A stretch of DNA of 64,000 nucleotides. Origin: Mantis religiosa. Lineage: Eukaryota; Arthropoda; Insecta; Mantodea; Mantidae. This document shows positions 1 through 11,712 of the stretch, in pieces. The notes under the pieces were generated by a model that saw nothing but the letters and a program-made list of their open reading frames with translations, had not been told where the DNA came from and made no database searches. The position numbers and the translations under genes were made by a program. The stretch spans positions 97,292,936 to 97,356,935 of the forward strand of contig CM060947.1 of assembly GCA_030765055.1 (NCBI GenBank). Reading direction: 5' to 3'. Within the stretch, counting starts at the first letter, position 1; every line of letters begins with the position of its first letter.

Positions 1-1689
1 ACTTTCGACATAACTTAGAAATCTAGAGGATAGATGATTATAAGTAAGATATTTACCAGTGACCCTAGCAGATTTAGATAGTGTTTCAGAGTTTTAAATA
101 TTCCTATTGGCACGGAAGTTTTATCTATAGTTTTAAAGCAGAAATTACAAGATTTTTTTCTCAATCAGTGGATCAGTGGTTTAATAGCTGATAGTCATAC
201 ATTCCCCCCCCTCTTATCTTCCTGTTGTGCCTACTAATATTTCTGCATGAATTTCCAACAACAGTGCATTAGGAAGTTTATCTACATTTTTACAGTTATT
301 GGTCTCCTAATGCAGAAGAAGAAAGTCATAACCATTATAATAATTTCTTCCTAATTCCAACAACTTGAAATTATTTCAAAATCAACAATTGCATGTGTGC
401 ATCACGCAAGCTGAACACATTAGGTTATCGTTATCAGTGCACACCCAAAAACTTTACTCATTTTCTAATAAAACTTAATTGGTGTCAGGCAGAAAATATT
501 ATATGTGTTTGGAGGAATTTACTAACAGTGACGTCAAAATTAATCTCAGAAACTAGTAAGTAACGAGTATTAATAAACCAACTACAAATAGTTTCTGAGA
601 AAATATTGTGTTAAAAATTCTTTTTGTTTTATACCTTTTGTCTTGAGTATGGCTGAAAGTCACTATCTCCTTACTTCTTTAAGTCAGCTCTGTTACAGAC
701 ATATATTTAAGTAGCTGATTAAACAATTATTATATAAAGTTGAGTCAACATGAAAAATTCTATGCCATGGCCGGGATTTGAATCATGGATCTCCTGGTTT
801 CCGTCCAGTCGCTCTTATCCATGTGTAAGAATCAAAAACCTTAGCCTATATAGGGCTAGTATGAAGAAATGATTAATTTCCATCAATTAACTAAAAATAA
901 TTACATAAGTTTATTCAAATACGTTTATTGAGACAGTTAATTGTTAAATATTAAAATCAGAAGCATTATTAACAGTGAAGTATTCTTAATTTGTTGGGGT
1001 ATCCCAGTAGCTAATGTGGAAAAATGCCTTTGAAAACATTTCAGTTGTTTTCTGACATTTAGAAAATGAATATGAGAGTAAATAAGTATGACTGATTATT
1101 CTGAAAAATACTCAAACAAAAGTTAATAGTTACTAATTAAGAAGAAGGTCTTAACTGTTCAGTAAGTACTAAGTGATTAAGGACAACATTTTTAACAGTT
1201 GAAATTGTGATTGGATTAATGTCACTTAGGTTTTACTAAGTTCTTACTCAGAACATGTTCTAAGATTTTAGCCTTTTAGAAGTTTTAGCATTTCACTTTC
1301 CTTCCTGTATTTCTCTTCTGCTAATCTGCAATATTTTGCACCACAGCCAAACACAAAATCAACTGCTGTTCGTTCACATGTTTTTTTTGGTCTCTTAGAC
1401 ATTATTAGAATTGGCAGCCTTCTTGATTTGCTCTATACCTGTGGTCAGCATTGATTCACCATCCTCTTAATAAAGTTGCATTTGACTGTGTACATACTTT
1501 TTTTACTTTTGACACTATGAGCGTTAGCATTCTAGAAACCAGTGTTCAAAGCAATTACACCTCATTTTTGCCATCCCATTAATTTTTGTACCCTAGTTCT
1601 GGGCCCATAAGGTCCATGCCTATATATGTCTCTGTTTATAAGTAAATAATGTGAGTGAAATGTTTTCAGCATTTTACCTCGAAAAATAG
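1..1689 (+). other. Intronic sequence upstream of RNGTT penultimate exon
   Basis: AT-rich, with no open frame that I can match to the earlier domains of the capping enzyme. Apart from rearranged SINE pieces at 741-897 I see nothing here. It is read as intron because the exon at 1690 continues a protein whose N-terminal two thirds must lie upstream of the window. Confidence 0.5.
741..897. repeat. Rearranged fragments of tRNA-element family A
   Basis: Bases 741-821 match the tRNA-like core of family A in minus orientation (the reverse of a B box is visible in GGGATTTGAA). Bases 827-897 match the family's 3' tail in plus orientation, including CCTTAGCCTATA and the terminal TTTCCATCAATTAACT. The two halves meet head to head, so this is a broken inverted pair and not one element. 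Confidence 0.7.
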
Positions 1690-1860
1690 GCCAGCTGTTT
1701 GTTGGTGGTTTAAACTGTCCATTCGCTGTGATGAAGGTCACCAAGGCCATAAAGGATTTGAACAATAAGATAATTGAATGTAAATTTCAAAATAATCAAT
1801 GGATATTCATGCGAGAAAGGACTGACAAGTCTTTTCCTAACAGCTTCACTACAGCTACAG
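1690..1860 (+). CDS. RNGTT: mRNA-capping enzyme, penultimate coding exon (partial gene)
   Basis: Encodes part of the guanylyltransferase half of the metazoan bifunctional mRNA-capping enzyme, a nuclear enzyme that adds the 5' GMP cap to RNA polymerase II transcripts. The frame reads LFVGGLN, then MKVTKAIKDLNNKIIECKF and RTDKSFPNS. The conserved IIECKF..NQWIFMRERTDKSFPN block is the C-terminal OB-fold region of this nucleotidyltransferase family. The exon is bounded by AG at 1688-1689 and by the donor GTGAGA at 1861. It ends in phase 1, and joining to 13881 restores the conserved AVCNSI sequence without a shift, which strongly supports both splice sites. The N-terminal triphosphatase domain and the catalytic KxDG lysine are outside the window. 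The left acceptor has a weak pyrimidine tract and is the less certain boundary. Confidence 0.9.
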
Positions 1861-1973
1861 GTGAGAGATTTACTTTTTCCATTTTAGAATTAAGTTCAGT
1901 TCTCTGGTAATATGATGGAAGTACATTAAAACTGTGAAAGATACAGATAATTTTTAAATATATAGCCATCAGA

Positions 1974-2272
1974 TTCTCCTTCTTCTCCTTCTCCTTCTCC
2001 TTCTCCTTCTCCTTCTCCTTCTCCTTCTCCTTCTCCTTCTCCTTCTCCTTCTCCTTCTCCTTCTCCTTCTCCTTCTCCTTCTCCTTCTCCTTCTCCTTCT
2101 TCTCCTTCTCCTTCTCCTTCTCCTTCTCCTTCTCCTTCTCCTTCTCCTTCTCCTTCTCCTTCTCCTTCTCCTTCTCCTTCTCCTTCTCCTTCTCCTTCTC
2201 CTTCTCCTTCTCCTTCTCCTTCTCCTTCTCCTTCTCCTTCTCCTTCTTCTTCTTCTTCTTCTTCTTCCCTAG
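1974..2272. repeat. (TTCTCC)n microsatellite
   Basis: About 300 bp of almost pure hexamer TTCTCC, with a TTCTTC interruption near 2097 and a TTC run at the right end. It abuts the minus-strand SINE at 2273, so it probably grew from that SINE's 3' tail. Confidence 0.95.
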
Positions 2273-2610
2273 TGGTGTTAGGGGATTCTTGTTCCTCTAT
2301 CCCTTTAAGGCGTGCCTGAGGAACCGGAGCTGTGGATTGTTGATAGAGAACCAGGATGGGTGATCAGCCCAATGCCTGGTGTGAGGGTGAAGGAAGTGGA
2401 TGATTGTATGAGGGCAAGATGAATGATAGGAAAGATGATGATGGAGCAATTGGTGGAATGATGGTGGGGAAACCGGAGGACTCAGAGAAAACCCACTCCA
2501 GTCCATGTTGTGCACCACAAATCTCACTTTATGGTCACCTGGGATCGAACCTGGGCTGCCTTGGTGAGAGCCAAGCGATCTAACCACTCAGCCATGGCAT
2601 GGCCAGTAGA
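2273..2610 (-). repeat. tRNA-derived SINE, family T
   Basis: Read on the minus strand it begins with a tRNA-like head with A box TGGCTGAGTGGTTAG and B box GGTTCGATCCCAG. A body of about 250 bp follows, ending in GAATCCCCTAACACC and running into the hexamer microsatellite. The same family recurs at 27360-27540 (minus) and 27842-28115 (plus). The boxes are internal RNA polymerase III promoter signals; the stems are too degraded to be a working tRNA. Confidence 0.8.
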
Positions 2611-2734
2611 CTGAGTCAAATGCCAGAAAGTGTGGGAGTAGTCAGGTATATTATGCAGACCAATATATTCATAACATTTCTCAAATGTTTGCTTTAGTAC
2701 AAAAATATTATTAATTTTGAAAGGTAGAATCAGA

Positions 2735-3060
2735 ACTGAAAAATTCAATGCCATAGCCAGGATCTGAACTCTATGTGCAGCTGCTGTAAACTAAGCTATT
2801 ATGTCAACATGCTGGTATGATAAAAACTATTTGTAGTCGGTTTATTAACACACGTCACTTACTTTTTTTATATTATAGAGAGACTAGTTTCAAAGGAGAT
2901 TGCCTCCATTTTCAACCTCTCTCCAACTCATGCTGGTATGACATTAAATTCTCCAACTGACTCACTCTTTCCTGATAGACCATGAGAAAATCTCAATTCA
3001 AGATCACATTCCCCAGTGGCATCTTACAATTTGTAAGTACTTAAGTTACAGGTTTTAACA
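2735..3060 (-). repeat. Degraded tRNA-element fragment
   Basis: Contains ATTCAATGCCATAGCCAGGA, resembling the family A core in minus orientation, then diverged sequence with GCATGTTGGTATGA-like repeats (CATGCTGGTATGA twice). Similar pieces occur at 7240-7500 and 31490-31720. Boundaries are uncertain. Confidence 0.45.
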
Positions 3061-3454
3061 TTATCATAATGGGATGCAAGGGATAGTGATGTGCATTCCA
3101 TAACCTCTCCTATCCAAATCCCAACATCAACCTGCTCGTGGCGCAACCTGCTTTTATCAATGAAGCTCTGGAGACTGAGCATTAGCGGTATAACTACATC
3201 AAAAATAGAGGAAATGCTATTTCATCTCTTGCGCTGGCCTGTCACGGCGTACAAGTGTTCCACAATTGGTGCTTGTGAGAAAAGCCGATGGACTTTAAAA
3301 CTCCTCCCGGCCAGGTCCGATGGACCCATTAACCAAAGACAGGTGTGGCCCTCCAGACATACTGGGGGTTAAAGTGAGTGGATGATGTAATCACCATTAC
3401 AAGCAAAAAATTGGTGTCCACTTAAAAAACGGTTACATTTATGCTACTTAAAAC

Positions 3455-4509
3455 ATGACAAGTCCTTCAGATAAATTTTCTGGAGGTAAAATAGTCCCCC
3501 GTTCGGATCTCCGGGTGGGGACATCTGCAGGACATCAATTACAGAACACCCTCAAAATTCTCCAATGGAATACAGGAGGACTTTCACAGAGTAAAAAAAA
3601 ATGGAACTTCAAAAAGTCATAGAAGAAAAAGAAATAGATGTATTCATCATTCAAGAAGCCAATGTAACAAATGATCTACTAAAATATTTTGAAAAATATG
3701 GATTTAATATATATGTTCTCCCCAAATCACGCCAAATATTTAGTGGAATACTTACAGGTGTCAGAACAAACATCTTATCAAAATTTAAAATTATAAAAGA
3801 AATGCAGCAAGAAGATAAAATAGGAATTATCCAAATTGAAATCTGGAAAGGAAATTCACGTTACACCATATATGGAATATACAATCCACCAAATAACAAT
3901 CCTTGTCGGAATATAATAAATATACACCGTAAAACAATTTTGATTGGTGATTTCAGTGGTCATTCATCCAAATGGGGATACAAAGACTACAATGCCTGTA
4001 GCAAAACTATTGAAGATTTATTAAATTCTAACACTTTACATCTTATCTACAAGAATGGGGATTGCCCCACATACCTACACTATAATGGCCAGTGCACTAA
4101 CCCAGACCTGATATTAGTATCTTCAGATTTAAAAGATAAGACAACACGTGAAATCATTGAAGACATAGGATCTGATCATAGAGCAGTTATTGCATCCATA
4201 ATACTTCATGACAAACAAAATATTAGCAGGCCAAAGTTGAAATGCTCTTGGAATTTTAGAAAAGAAAATTGGACAAAATTTACTGTGGAAACTGAACAAA
4301 ATCTTTACTCCGCTCAACATGAAGCATCTGTAGATAAACTCAATAAAACAATAACAAATATAATTCTTGAAGCAGCAAAAAAATGGATCCCAAGAGGAAA
4401 AACTAAAAATTACAAACCCTTTTGGAATACAGAACTATCAAAGTTAAAAGAAGAAAGGGACATGGTAAGGAAAAAAGCAGAATTGTCCAATAACCCAACA
4501 GATACATGA
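3455..4509 (+). pseudogene. LINE-A apurinic/apyrimidinic-type endonuclease
   Basis: Nicks target DNA to prime reverse transcription. The ATG at 3455 opens a frame reading NTLKILQWNTGGLSQS, the usual start of the exonuclease/endonuclease/phosphatase fold. The run of eight A at 3593-3600 is one base short, so the frame shifts and continues from 3601 (MELQKVIEEKEIDVFIIQEAN, with the conserved QE). Further motifs are IYGIYNPP, the ILIGDFSGHS equivalent of the GDFNAHH motif, and GSDHRAV, the C-terminal SDH active-site motif. GDFSGHS in place of GDFNAHH means the conserved Asn is now Ser. The frame ends at 4509. Confidence 0.85.
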
Positions 4510-6219
4510 AAGCGAAGAAATGGCGAAGAAAGGCAGCAAAATGTAAAACAGAAATTCATATTGCCCCCCCCAAAAAAAAGCCTTCAGTGAATTTATTGAA
4601 AAAGCTGATTATAGAACAGATGCAAAAAAAGTATACAGATATATAAGTAAAATTAATTGTCAGAAAGAAACAAGGAAAGAACCACTCAAACTAAACAGGA
4701 AAACACTTACTTCAAATTACTCTATTTCTGAAGCCTTTAATAAGTATTACAGCTCTCAGCATAAACTTTCTTCTGAAGCAAAAAGAAAACAAAGGCAGAT
4801 TAAAAAGGATCTCAAAAAGTTTAAAAAGTGCCCAGAACAAACAAATGATATATTCAGCAAAGAATTCACCATAAGGGAACTAAACTATGCCACCCATGAG
4901 TTGAAAGATAAAAAGTCTCCTGGACCAGATAAAATACATGCTGAATTTCTGAAACATCTAGGACCAAAGGGAAGAAAGGTACTACTAAAATTATTTAATA
5001 TATCATAGACCTCTACTGTACCTACAGAGTGGAAAAAAAAACAATAATTATTCCTATTCTAAAAAAAGACAAAGCACTTGACAAAATAAATAACTACAGA
5101 TCAATTTCCTTAACAAGTGTCATTGCAAAAACAGCAGAACATATGATTTCAGCAAGGCTAAATTGGTTCTTAGAAAGTAATAACATATTAACAACTGCTC
5201 AAACAGGATTCAGACAACACTTATCTACTAAAGCAAATACAATTCAACTATTCCAAGATGTCAAAGAATCTTTCAACAAAAATCAAAATACGCTATCAGT
5301 TTTCATTGATTTTGAAAAAGCATACGATTCAGTATGGAGGCATAAACTTCTTGAGAAACTTTCAAAACTAGGCATTCCAGATTAAATGTTGAATTGGATC
5401 ACTTAATTTCTCTCTCAACGTTTCTGTGCTACAAAATACAATGACAGTACATCCAAATTCCGACAAATAAAAATGGGCCTACCACAAGGTACAGTACTGA
5501 GTACAACCTTGTTCAACATCTACATCAATGATCTTCCCTCTACTGTATCAAACACATTATTAAAAACAGCTCTTTTTGCAGATGACAGGATCATGTGGAC
5601 ATCTTCCCCACAAATAGAGAAATCCAAAACTTCAATGAAAAAGGCTCTCATAATATTGGAAAAGTGGATTGACAACAATTGATGAAAATAAATACTGATA
5701 AAACAACATTCCAAATATTTAGCTTAAAAAAGAAAATCCCTAAACTAAATCTGCAGTTCAAGAAAACAAACCTGAAACAAACATACGAAACAAAATATTT
5801 AGGAACAATTTTGATTCAAAATTATCTTGGAGACATCATATTGAAGCAGTAGTAAACAAATCAACAAAAAAAAATTTCAATTTTGAAAACATTAGCTGGA
5901 ATCAAGTGGGGCACTAATCGGGAGACACTGAACACCACATACAAAACATTCATAAAGCCAATACTTCTTTATAATGCAGAGGTAATAATTACAGCAAACA
6001 GTTCTAACATAAATCACCTAGAAGTATGCCAAAATCAGGCCCTGCGACTAATAACTGGTGCCGCAAAATCAATTCCAATCACGGCAATGCAAGCTTTAAC
6101 TTTAGAGGAGCAGGCACTAATACAACACGAAAAAATGTTGCAGTTAAAAACAACAAAATGGGAGAAAAGATTGCCACAACCAATCAAGATGAAAACAAAC
6201 AAGTTTCCTACAAAAAGTT
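4510..6219 (+). pseudogene. LINE-A reverse transcriptase
   Basis: RNA-dependent DNA polymerase region. Motifs in order: KDKKSPGPDKIHAEF (4905-4950); IIPILKKDK and NYRSISLTS (5045-5125); QTGFRQHLST; VFIDFEKAYDSVWRHKL, holding the first catalytic Asp (5297-5345); MGLPQGTVLS (5473); ALFADD, the FADD form of the YxDD box (5568-5585). The C-terminal thumb follows at 5690-6200 (TKYLGTIL, then CQNQALRLITGA). In-frame stops at about 5006, 5383 and 5680 and several one-base shifts break it, so no active enzyme is encoded. Confidence 0.85.
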
Positions 6220-7065
6220 ATGGAATTAAAAACAGATCTGAATCTTCCTAATTCTAAAGAAAACATTTTAATCAAAGAAAACTCACTGACTTTTGAACCA
6301 ATTAATATTCAATTAGATTTAGAACAAATAGTTACAAACTCTGAAACTTCCAAACCTTTACTAAAAGCACTAGCATTAGAAACTGTGAACAATAGATACC
6401 CACCTGAAGAATGGTTACATATCTACACAGATGGATCTAACTTGGACAACAACTCAGGAGCAGCAATTAAGTGTGCACTGTTCTCATTCTATCAACCAGC
6501 AGGATACCACACAACAAATTTTGATGCAGAAGTAGCGGCTATTCATATTTTACTCCAACACCTTCTATACAGAATAGGTAAATTTAAAAATGCTGTCATA
6601 CTTTCTGATTCTAAAGCGGCATTATATGCAGTAAGTTCATATAAAATGAGGTCAATCCAAATTAAAGAATGTCAAAAAATGATCCAACAACTTCAAAAAC
6701 TACAGAAAAGAATTATATTACAGTGGATACCTGCACATTGTGGAATTCCTGGAAATGAATCAGCTGATTTTCTTGCCAAAAAAGGTGCAAATTTAATTCA
6801 GAACAAAAGTAAAAACTTACCCTTTACATCCATAAAAATATTAATCAAAAGCAAATATAAAAACAAACAAAAACAATCAATATCTAACAAAGCCAAAGAA
6901 AAAAAATGGAACATTTTAATTAAAAATCCAGAAATTATTCCAGAAATCCCACGCAAAGCTGCAGTATCCAATTTTAGATTACTTACGGAACATGATTATT
7001 TGGCCAAACACCTACACAGAATAAGAATTTATACAAGTCCAAATTGTCCTCTGTGCAACAAATAA
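6220..7065 (+). pseudogene. LINE-A RNase H domain
   Basis: Degrades RNA in RNA:DNA hybrids during element copying. This 281-codon frame is open throughout. YTDGSN carries the first catalytic Asp, FDAEVAAI the Glu, LSDSKAAL the second Asp, and WIPAHCGIPGNESAD the His and last Asp, so all expected active-site residues are present. The C-terminus reads TSPNCPLCNK and stops, but the next codons continue in frame as EEMTEEHLLTCED, completing a Cys/His knuckle after a single stop. Because the whole polyprotein is broken upstream I list it as a pseudogene although this segment itself is intact. Confidence 0.85.
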
Positions 7066-7185
7066 GAGGAAATGACTGAAGAACATCTTCTAACCTGTGA
7101 AGACCTACCTGCTGGACCCACTACACAGAAATATTGGAGAGCAAGAGAACTAATGGCTTCATTGTCAAAGCCTAGCATTTGAAAA

Positions 7186-8120
7186 CAACAACACATTATC
7201 TTAGTTTTTATTTATAACGGCAATCACTGATAATCATGTATAGGTAAACTTTGAAAGATACATAGAAGCAGATGTCTTAGCCAGGATTTGAACCATGGAT
7301 CTTTCGCTCTATGCACAGCTGCTCTACCAACAAGCTATCATGGGAACATGCTGGTATGGCATTAAATTCTGCAAATGACTCAGATTTTCCTGGTAGACCT
7401 CAAGGAAATCTCAATTCAAGATCACATGTCCTAATTGCAGCTTATAAAGCAGCTTTGTAAAGCCAGCGACTTAAGTACTTACAAATTGTAATTAGCTTAC
7501 CTTTACTTGAAACAGGGTAATAAGCTTGCTTATAAAATTACAGTGTATTCAGCAGTTACAATAAAATAGATAATTGAACATTTATAAGGGGTGATATTGT
7601 GTGTAAGCAAACATTTGAAATATGGAGGTTGGTTGGTATTTAATGTTAAGCAGTTGGTAATGAAACCATTTGCACTGCAGTATTTTGATGTTATGTTGGT
7701 ATGTTGACTAAAGATTGGGCAACAGAGTAGGTGCGTTTGAAATATATTGAAATATAGAATCAGAACTAATTCTGTGGTTAAAATCCCAGCTGTGGCATTG
7801 AATTTTTAAGTTCTGATTCTACTTTCTCAAGATATTGAACATATTGAAATTGTGAATGGATTGAAAACATAGTATCACTTACTAAATTTTCACTTTGGAT
7901 ATGTTTTAAAGATTTTTGCCTCCATTGTTAGCTATATGTCTCTATCCCAGAAACATGTCTTGGATTAAATTGAAAAATTAAAGCTGTTGACAATGAAGCA
8001 AATATTGACAAATTATAATAAACAGTGACAATTGCATTATCTTTGATGGTTCATCTACATATCTTTGCCAGAGTTTGAACTTCCAAGGAAAACCTTTCTA
8101 ATAATTAAGTAAACTTAATT
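7186..8120. other. RNGTT intron, SINE debris only
   Basis: AT-rich intronic sequence. A degraded minus-strand tRNA-element piece (AGGATTTGAACCATGGATC) lies at 7270-7500, and GGCATTGAATTTTT near 7793 is another scrap. I see no coding sequence. Confidence 0.5.
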
Positions 8121-8490
8121 TCCATTTTAGTTAATTGATGGAAATTAATCATTTCTTCACACTAGCCATATAAGGCTAAGGTTTTTGATAGAGTCAGAAT
8201 GAAAAGTTCAATGCAATGGCCGGGATTTGAACCACGGATCTGCTGGCCATGGTATTGAATTTTTCATGTTGACTCTATCAAAAACCTTAGCCTATATACG
8301 GCTAGTGTGAAGAAGTGGTTAATTTCCATCAATTAACTAAAATAATAAGAGTTAAATGATGAAGCCACAAACGGTGTATCTCGGATGCGAGAGCCCTTAG
8401 TGGTTTACTGGGAAAATATACGAGTACCAGGAGATCCGTGGTTCAAATCCCAGCCATGGCATCGAAATTTTCATGTTGATTCTATCTTAA
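8121..8490. repeat. Family A tRNA-element copies in inverted arrangement
   Basis: A minus-oriented 3' half (8129-8240, from TAGTTAATTGATGG to the tRNA-like core) faces a plus-oriented 3' half (8244-8340, ending in TTTCCATCAATTAACT). The tail then joins directly to the head of a third copy (AATAATAAGAGTTAAATGATGAAG), which runs to about 8485 with an internal deletion before the B box GGTTCAAATCC. The tail-to-head junction is the same as in the arrays at 41.0 and 46.5 kb. Confidence 0.75.
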
Positions 8491-9116
8491 TTTCCATATT
8501 ATTATACATTTACATAATATTATACATTTACTACACTGAGTTGCTGCTTCCCTTGGGCCCAGTAGACTCAAACTCTGAGGTTGTCGAGCTAATGGGTCAG
8601 TATTTGCATCTTATCTAAACAAATTTCACCTTCATTTTCGTTGTGTTTACTTATATTTCTTAACCATTTGGCTCTTACGTTGCCCAAAAGGTTCCCAATT
8701 TCAGTTACATTTTTTCTAGTTTTTACATTAACTTAATTGCTTGAATTTCTTGTGGTAACCTTGTCCATTCCTTTTTACCTATCTTCTGCCTAAGCAACCT
8801 AGTTTCTTCACATTCTAAAAGTAAATGCCATTCTTTATCCCTTAGGTGACACATTGGGCATTTCTCCAGGTCCCTACCTTTTACCAAACCCTTCAATTTC
8901 ACCACCTCTAATTTAGCCCATGCAAATCCTTCTCTTGCTGCTTTATCGCAAATATCAATGTATTTTTCCCTGTTCCAGATCACTTTCATCTCTCTATAAA
9001 CTTCCAGTTAGGTTTTCAAATTGAAACTTCCTATCATTTGTTGCTTTTCAATATCTAAATTCTTTCCAAAATCCTTTTTGCAATAATCCCCTGCTTTTCC
9101 ACATGACACCAAACGG

Positions 9117-10340
9117 TCTATGTGGTGTTGCTAAGAAGTGGATTACTTCCTATTTATCAAACTGAAAGCAGTATGTCGAAATATATTAAATTAGGTCCAA
9201 AGAACAAGTAATTACCTGTGGAGTACTGCAAGGCTCAATCATGGGGCCTCTACTCTCTCTGTTATTCATCAGTGATCTTCCAAAGACTCTTGATTCATGT
9301 CACGGTGCTGTTTGCTGATGATACAAACGTACTTTTCTCACACAATAACCTGATACAACTAATTGGTCAGGTAAACTTGAAAATTGGCTAAATTCCAACT
9401 AACTATCCCTAAATTCAAATAAAACTTTGTTCATAAATTTTAGTGTCACATCTGTTAATGCAACATCAAGTATTTCAATTTACAATAATCCTATTTGCAA
9501 AGTAAATAACACAAAATTCCTAGGTGTTATGATTGATTCAAATCTAAAATGGAAGGATCATACAACTTATCTAGCTGCTAAACTATGTAAATTAATATTA
9601 ACTTTTAGATGTCTAAGTAACATAATCACAAATACGGCATTAAAAACTATATATTGTGGCTATGTACAGTCAATTCTCACCTATGCCATACTATTCTGGG
9701 ATTCTACCGACAACAATTTACAAATAATATTTAAACTACAAAAGAAAATAATTCGAATTATATTTGGCATACCTCACTACACACCTAGTCGACCACTTTT
9801 TCAAAAATTCAATATACTACTTCTACCATGTTTGTACATTTTAGAAACAGTTTGTTTTATACATAAGAACATAGATGATTTTAAAATGAATAGGGAATAC
9901 CACAGTCACTTTACAAGAACAACACAACATATCCATCTTTCTAGTCAAAGAACTTCAAAAAATTTAAAATCCATAGACCATAAGGGCATAACATTATATA
10001 ATAAACTAAGTAGGGGATTAACTGAGTGCACTATACATCAATATAGGAAGAAATTCAAAACTATCTTAATGAAACACAAATACTACTCTGTAAATGAGGT
10101 ATTAGTGGGCACTCCTCCTAATGTGATAAATTTAGATTGATTCAAATGGATTAAATTGATTGTAAATAATGTATGAATAAACAGGTGTATTTAAGTGGTA
10201 ACCACATGGTTACATTGCAAAAATTACTCTAAATACTGTTTGTATGTAGTTTTTTGTAAATAGTATACATATATAATTTTTTTTTCTTTCTTGAAGAAGC
10301 CAAAAATTGTATCAATTTCTATGGTGAATAAACTACTTAC
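9117..10340 (+). mobile_element. 5'-truncated non-LTR retrotransposon LINE-C inside LINE-B
   Basis: Plus-strand RT fragment: GVAKKWITSYLSN, VLQGSIMGPLLSLLFISDLP, LFADDTNVLFS (frames shift between these), then an open 237-codon frame at 9427-10140 (KFLGVMIDSNLKWKDH, YCGYVQSILTYAILFWDS, KLQKKIIRIIFG). Gene order and motifs resemble CR1/Jockey-type RT C-terminal halves. The 3' end carries a short CTTA-type repeat (CTACTTACTTAC at 10330-10345) instead of poly(A). It begins inside the RT, so it is heavily 5'-truncated, as is usual for LINE insertions. No clear target duplication was found. Confidence 0.75.
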
Positions 10341-10785
10341 TTACGCTATTTTTAACATAATTTCCTCTATCTCATTTAGCCATAAATATTTCTGATTTAG
10401 TCTTTCCTGTACTATCAAGCACTGATGTAGAATATTCTGCTCATCTAGACTCCTAATTCTTGCCCAATATTTTAACACCCTTTCCACCAATAGCCCTCTA
10501 TTCCCCAGTCTTCCCAATTCTGCTTGTGCCACTTCATCTGGTGAAGCTTGTGATAAACCCAAAACTTGTTTGCAAAAGTTTGTATGTATCACATCCATAT
10601 TCGCACCTCCCTCCTTCAAGCCCATATCTCCACCCCATACAGCACTTTTGCTTCTACTGCAGGAAAGTAAATTCTCTCCAGCTGTTTTATTTGCATCCCT
10701 GGTAATTTATCTAGGCATGCTTTAATAGTTTTTAATGCAATTTTACCTTTAGCCATTATCATTCTCTTCTGTTCTTTCCAACCCC

Positions 10786-11340
10786 CCCCTCCCATAGGGG
10801 AGGGGATCCGTCCCCTTCAGCTGCCGTGGTGCGGGCGCTGCGGACCCTTAGCACTCGTGGTACCTCTGACGTTACTAGAGGAACCTCTGGCCGAACATCT
10901 GAGCTCCTCCTTTGGGAGTTGTTCGGATTGGGATGGTCTCGAGGGGGCAGTGGTTCCCGATACCCGTGGGAATCGGGTATGTCTAAGGATGGGGTTGAGG
11001 GAAGCCATTAATTCTCCCGGGTATTAGCCTGCAAAGCTAGTAGAAGGTGTGCTAGATAGCCAGGTGACCCCACCGAGGTCATATCGGTAGTCTTCACCTT
11101 TGGTGTTGACGCGCGTAAGTGGCGTATCCACTTCCATCCCGTCTTGTGTCTTAGGACCAGATGGGGGGCTTGTTTGTTACCCAGGTCTTGTCCAATGGAA
11201 AGCCCCACGGAGGACGCCGAGCGCCCTTTGGGACAGCTGGGATAACTCCCTGGTTGAAAGAGGCCCGGGTCTTGTTCCTACGGGTTCAAGACTAATGGGA
11301 GTAGAACCTCTGGACTCAAACTCCCCCCCCCCCCCCCCCC
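10786..11340 (-). mobile_element. ORF1/5'-region fragment of the 46-56 kb LINE family inside LINE-B
   Basis: GC-rich block interrupting LINE-B. Bases 11080-11320 closely match 53895-54140 (GGTGTTG.CGCGCGTAAGTGG, CCCACGGAGGACGCCG.GCGCCCTTTGGGACAGCT), the ORF1-ORF2 junction of the outer LINE, in the same minus orientation. The minus-strand translation shares ESRGSTPIS with the outer ORF1 C-terminus. Both ends are homopolymer C runs (10782-10789 and 11323-11340), which is odd for a LINE insertion. Confidence 0.65.
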
Positions 11341-11712
11341 GTACTGCTTAATCGTACTCCTAGATAATTAAATGTATTGACCACCCCAACTTCTCTTCCT
11401 TGCCAGTACCATTTCTCTTCTTTTCTTAACTTGTTATGTCTCTTAAATACCATAATTTTAGTTTTGCTTATGTTAATTCTAAGGCTCCATAGCTTACAAA
11501 ATTTATCTATTGCTCCAATTGCTCTATCTGTTCCCACTTTGGATATAGCTCCTGCTACTAAATCATCTGCAAATAACAAACCAGGTATTTTCCTGTTATT
11601 AATTATTGGCACATGCCTATTTTCCATTCTAATTGCATCCAGAATATCATCTATAAACAAATTAAACAGTACAGGACTCAATTTGTAGCCTTGCTTCAAC
11701 CCTATATTATTC

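Larger units (their letters stand above)
3060..7185 (+). mobile_element. Non-LTR retrotransposon LINE-A, nearly complete
   Basis: Order along the plus strand: GC-richer 5' leader (3060-3454), endonuclease (3455-4509), linker, reverse transcriptase (about 4510-5900), RNase H (6220-7065) and a terminal zinc-knuckle remnant (CPLC...HLLTC, about 7040-7110). An RNase H domain after the RT is the hallmark of the I group of non-LTR elements, so I place it there; the exact clade would need a tree. It is damaged by several single-base shifts and stops but has long intact stretches, so it is one of the younger elements here. It lies in the RNGTT intron in the same orientation as the gene. No target-site duplication was found. 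Confidence 0.85.
8700..11712 (-). mobile_element. Non-LTR retrotransposon LINE-B, split by two insertions
   Basis: Read on the minus strand: RT core at 11699-11350 (KQGYKLSPVLFNLFIDDI, then LLFADDLVAG with the FADD box, INISKTKIMVF, FNYLGVRLSS). The protein resumes at 10760-10341 (KRMIMAKGKIALKTIKACL, VLYGVEIWA, then LGLSQASP) and ends at 9110-8723 with a Cys/His knuckle CPMC...HLLLEC. Gaps in the protein coincide with foreign DNA at 10786-11340 and 9117-10340, showing that both entered afterwards. The element is 5'-truncated just upstream of the SPVLFN motif, where it abuts Penelope sequence. Clade not assigned. Confidence 0.75.

Noticed and set aside
1974..2272. Regular repeat considered as a CRISPR-like array
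   Set aside because: Simple hexamer repeat with no spacers, in a eukaryotic intron.
3091..3372. 93-codon frame as LINE-A ORF1
   Set aside because: No knuckle or coiled coil visible; probably 5' leader or a decayed ORF1 end. Not supported as a gene.
10817..11351. Several short frames in the GC-rich block as host genes
   Set aside because: The block matches the outer LINE ORF1-ORF2 junction; the frames are fragments or shadows.
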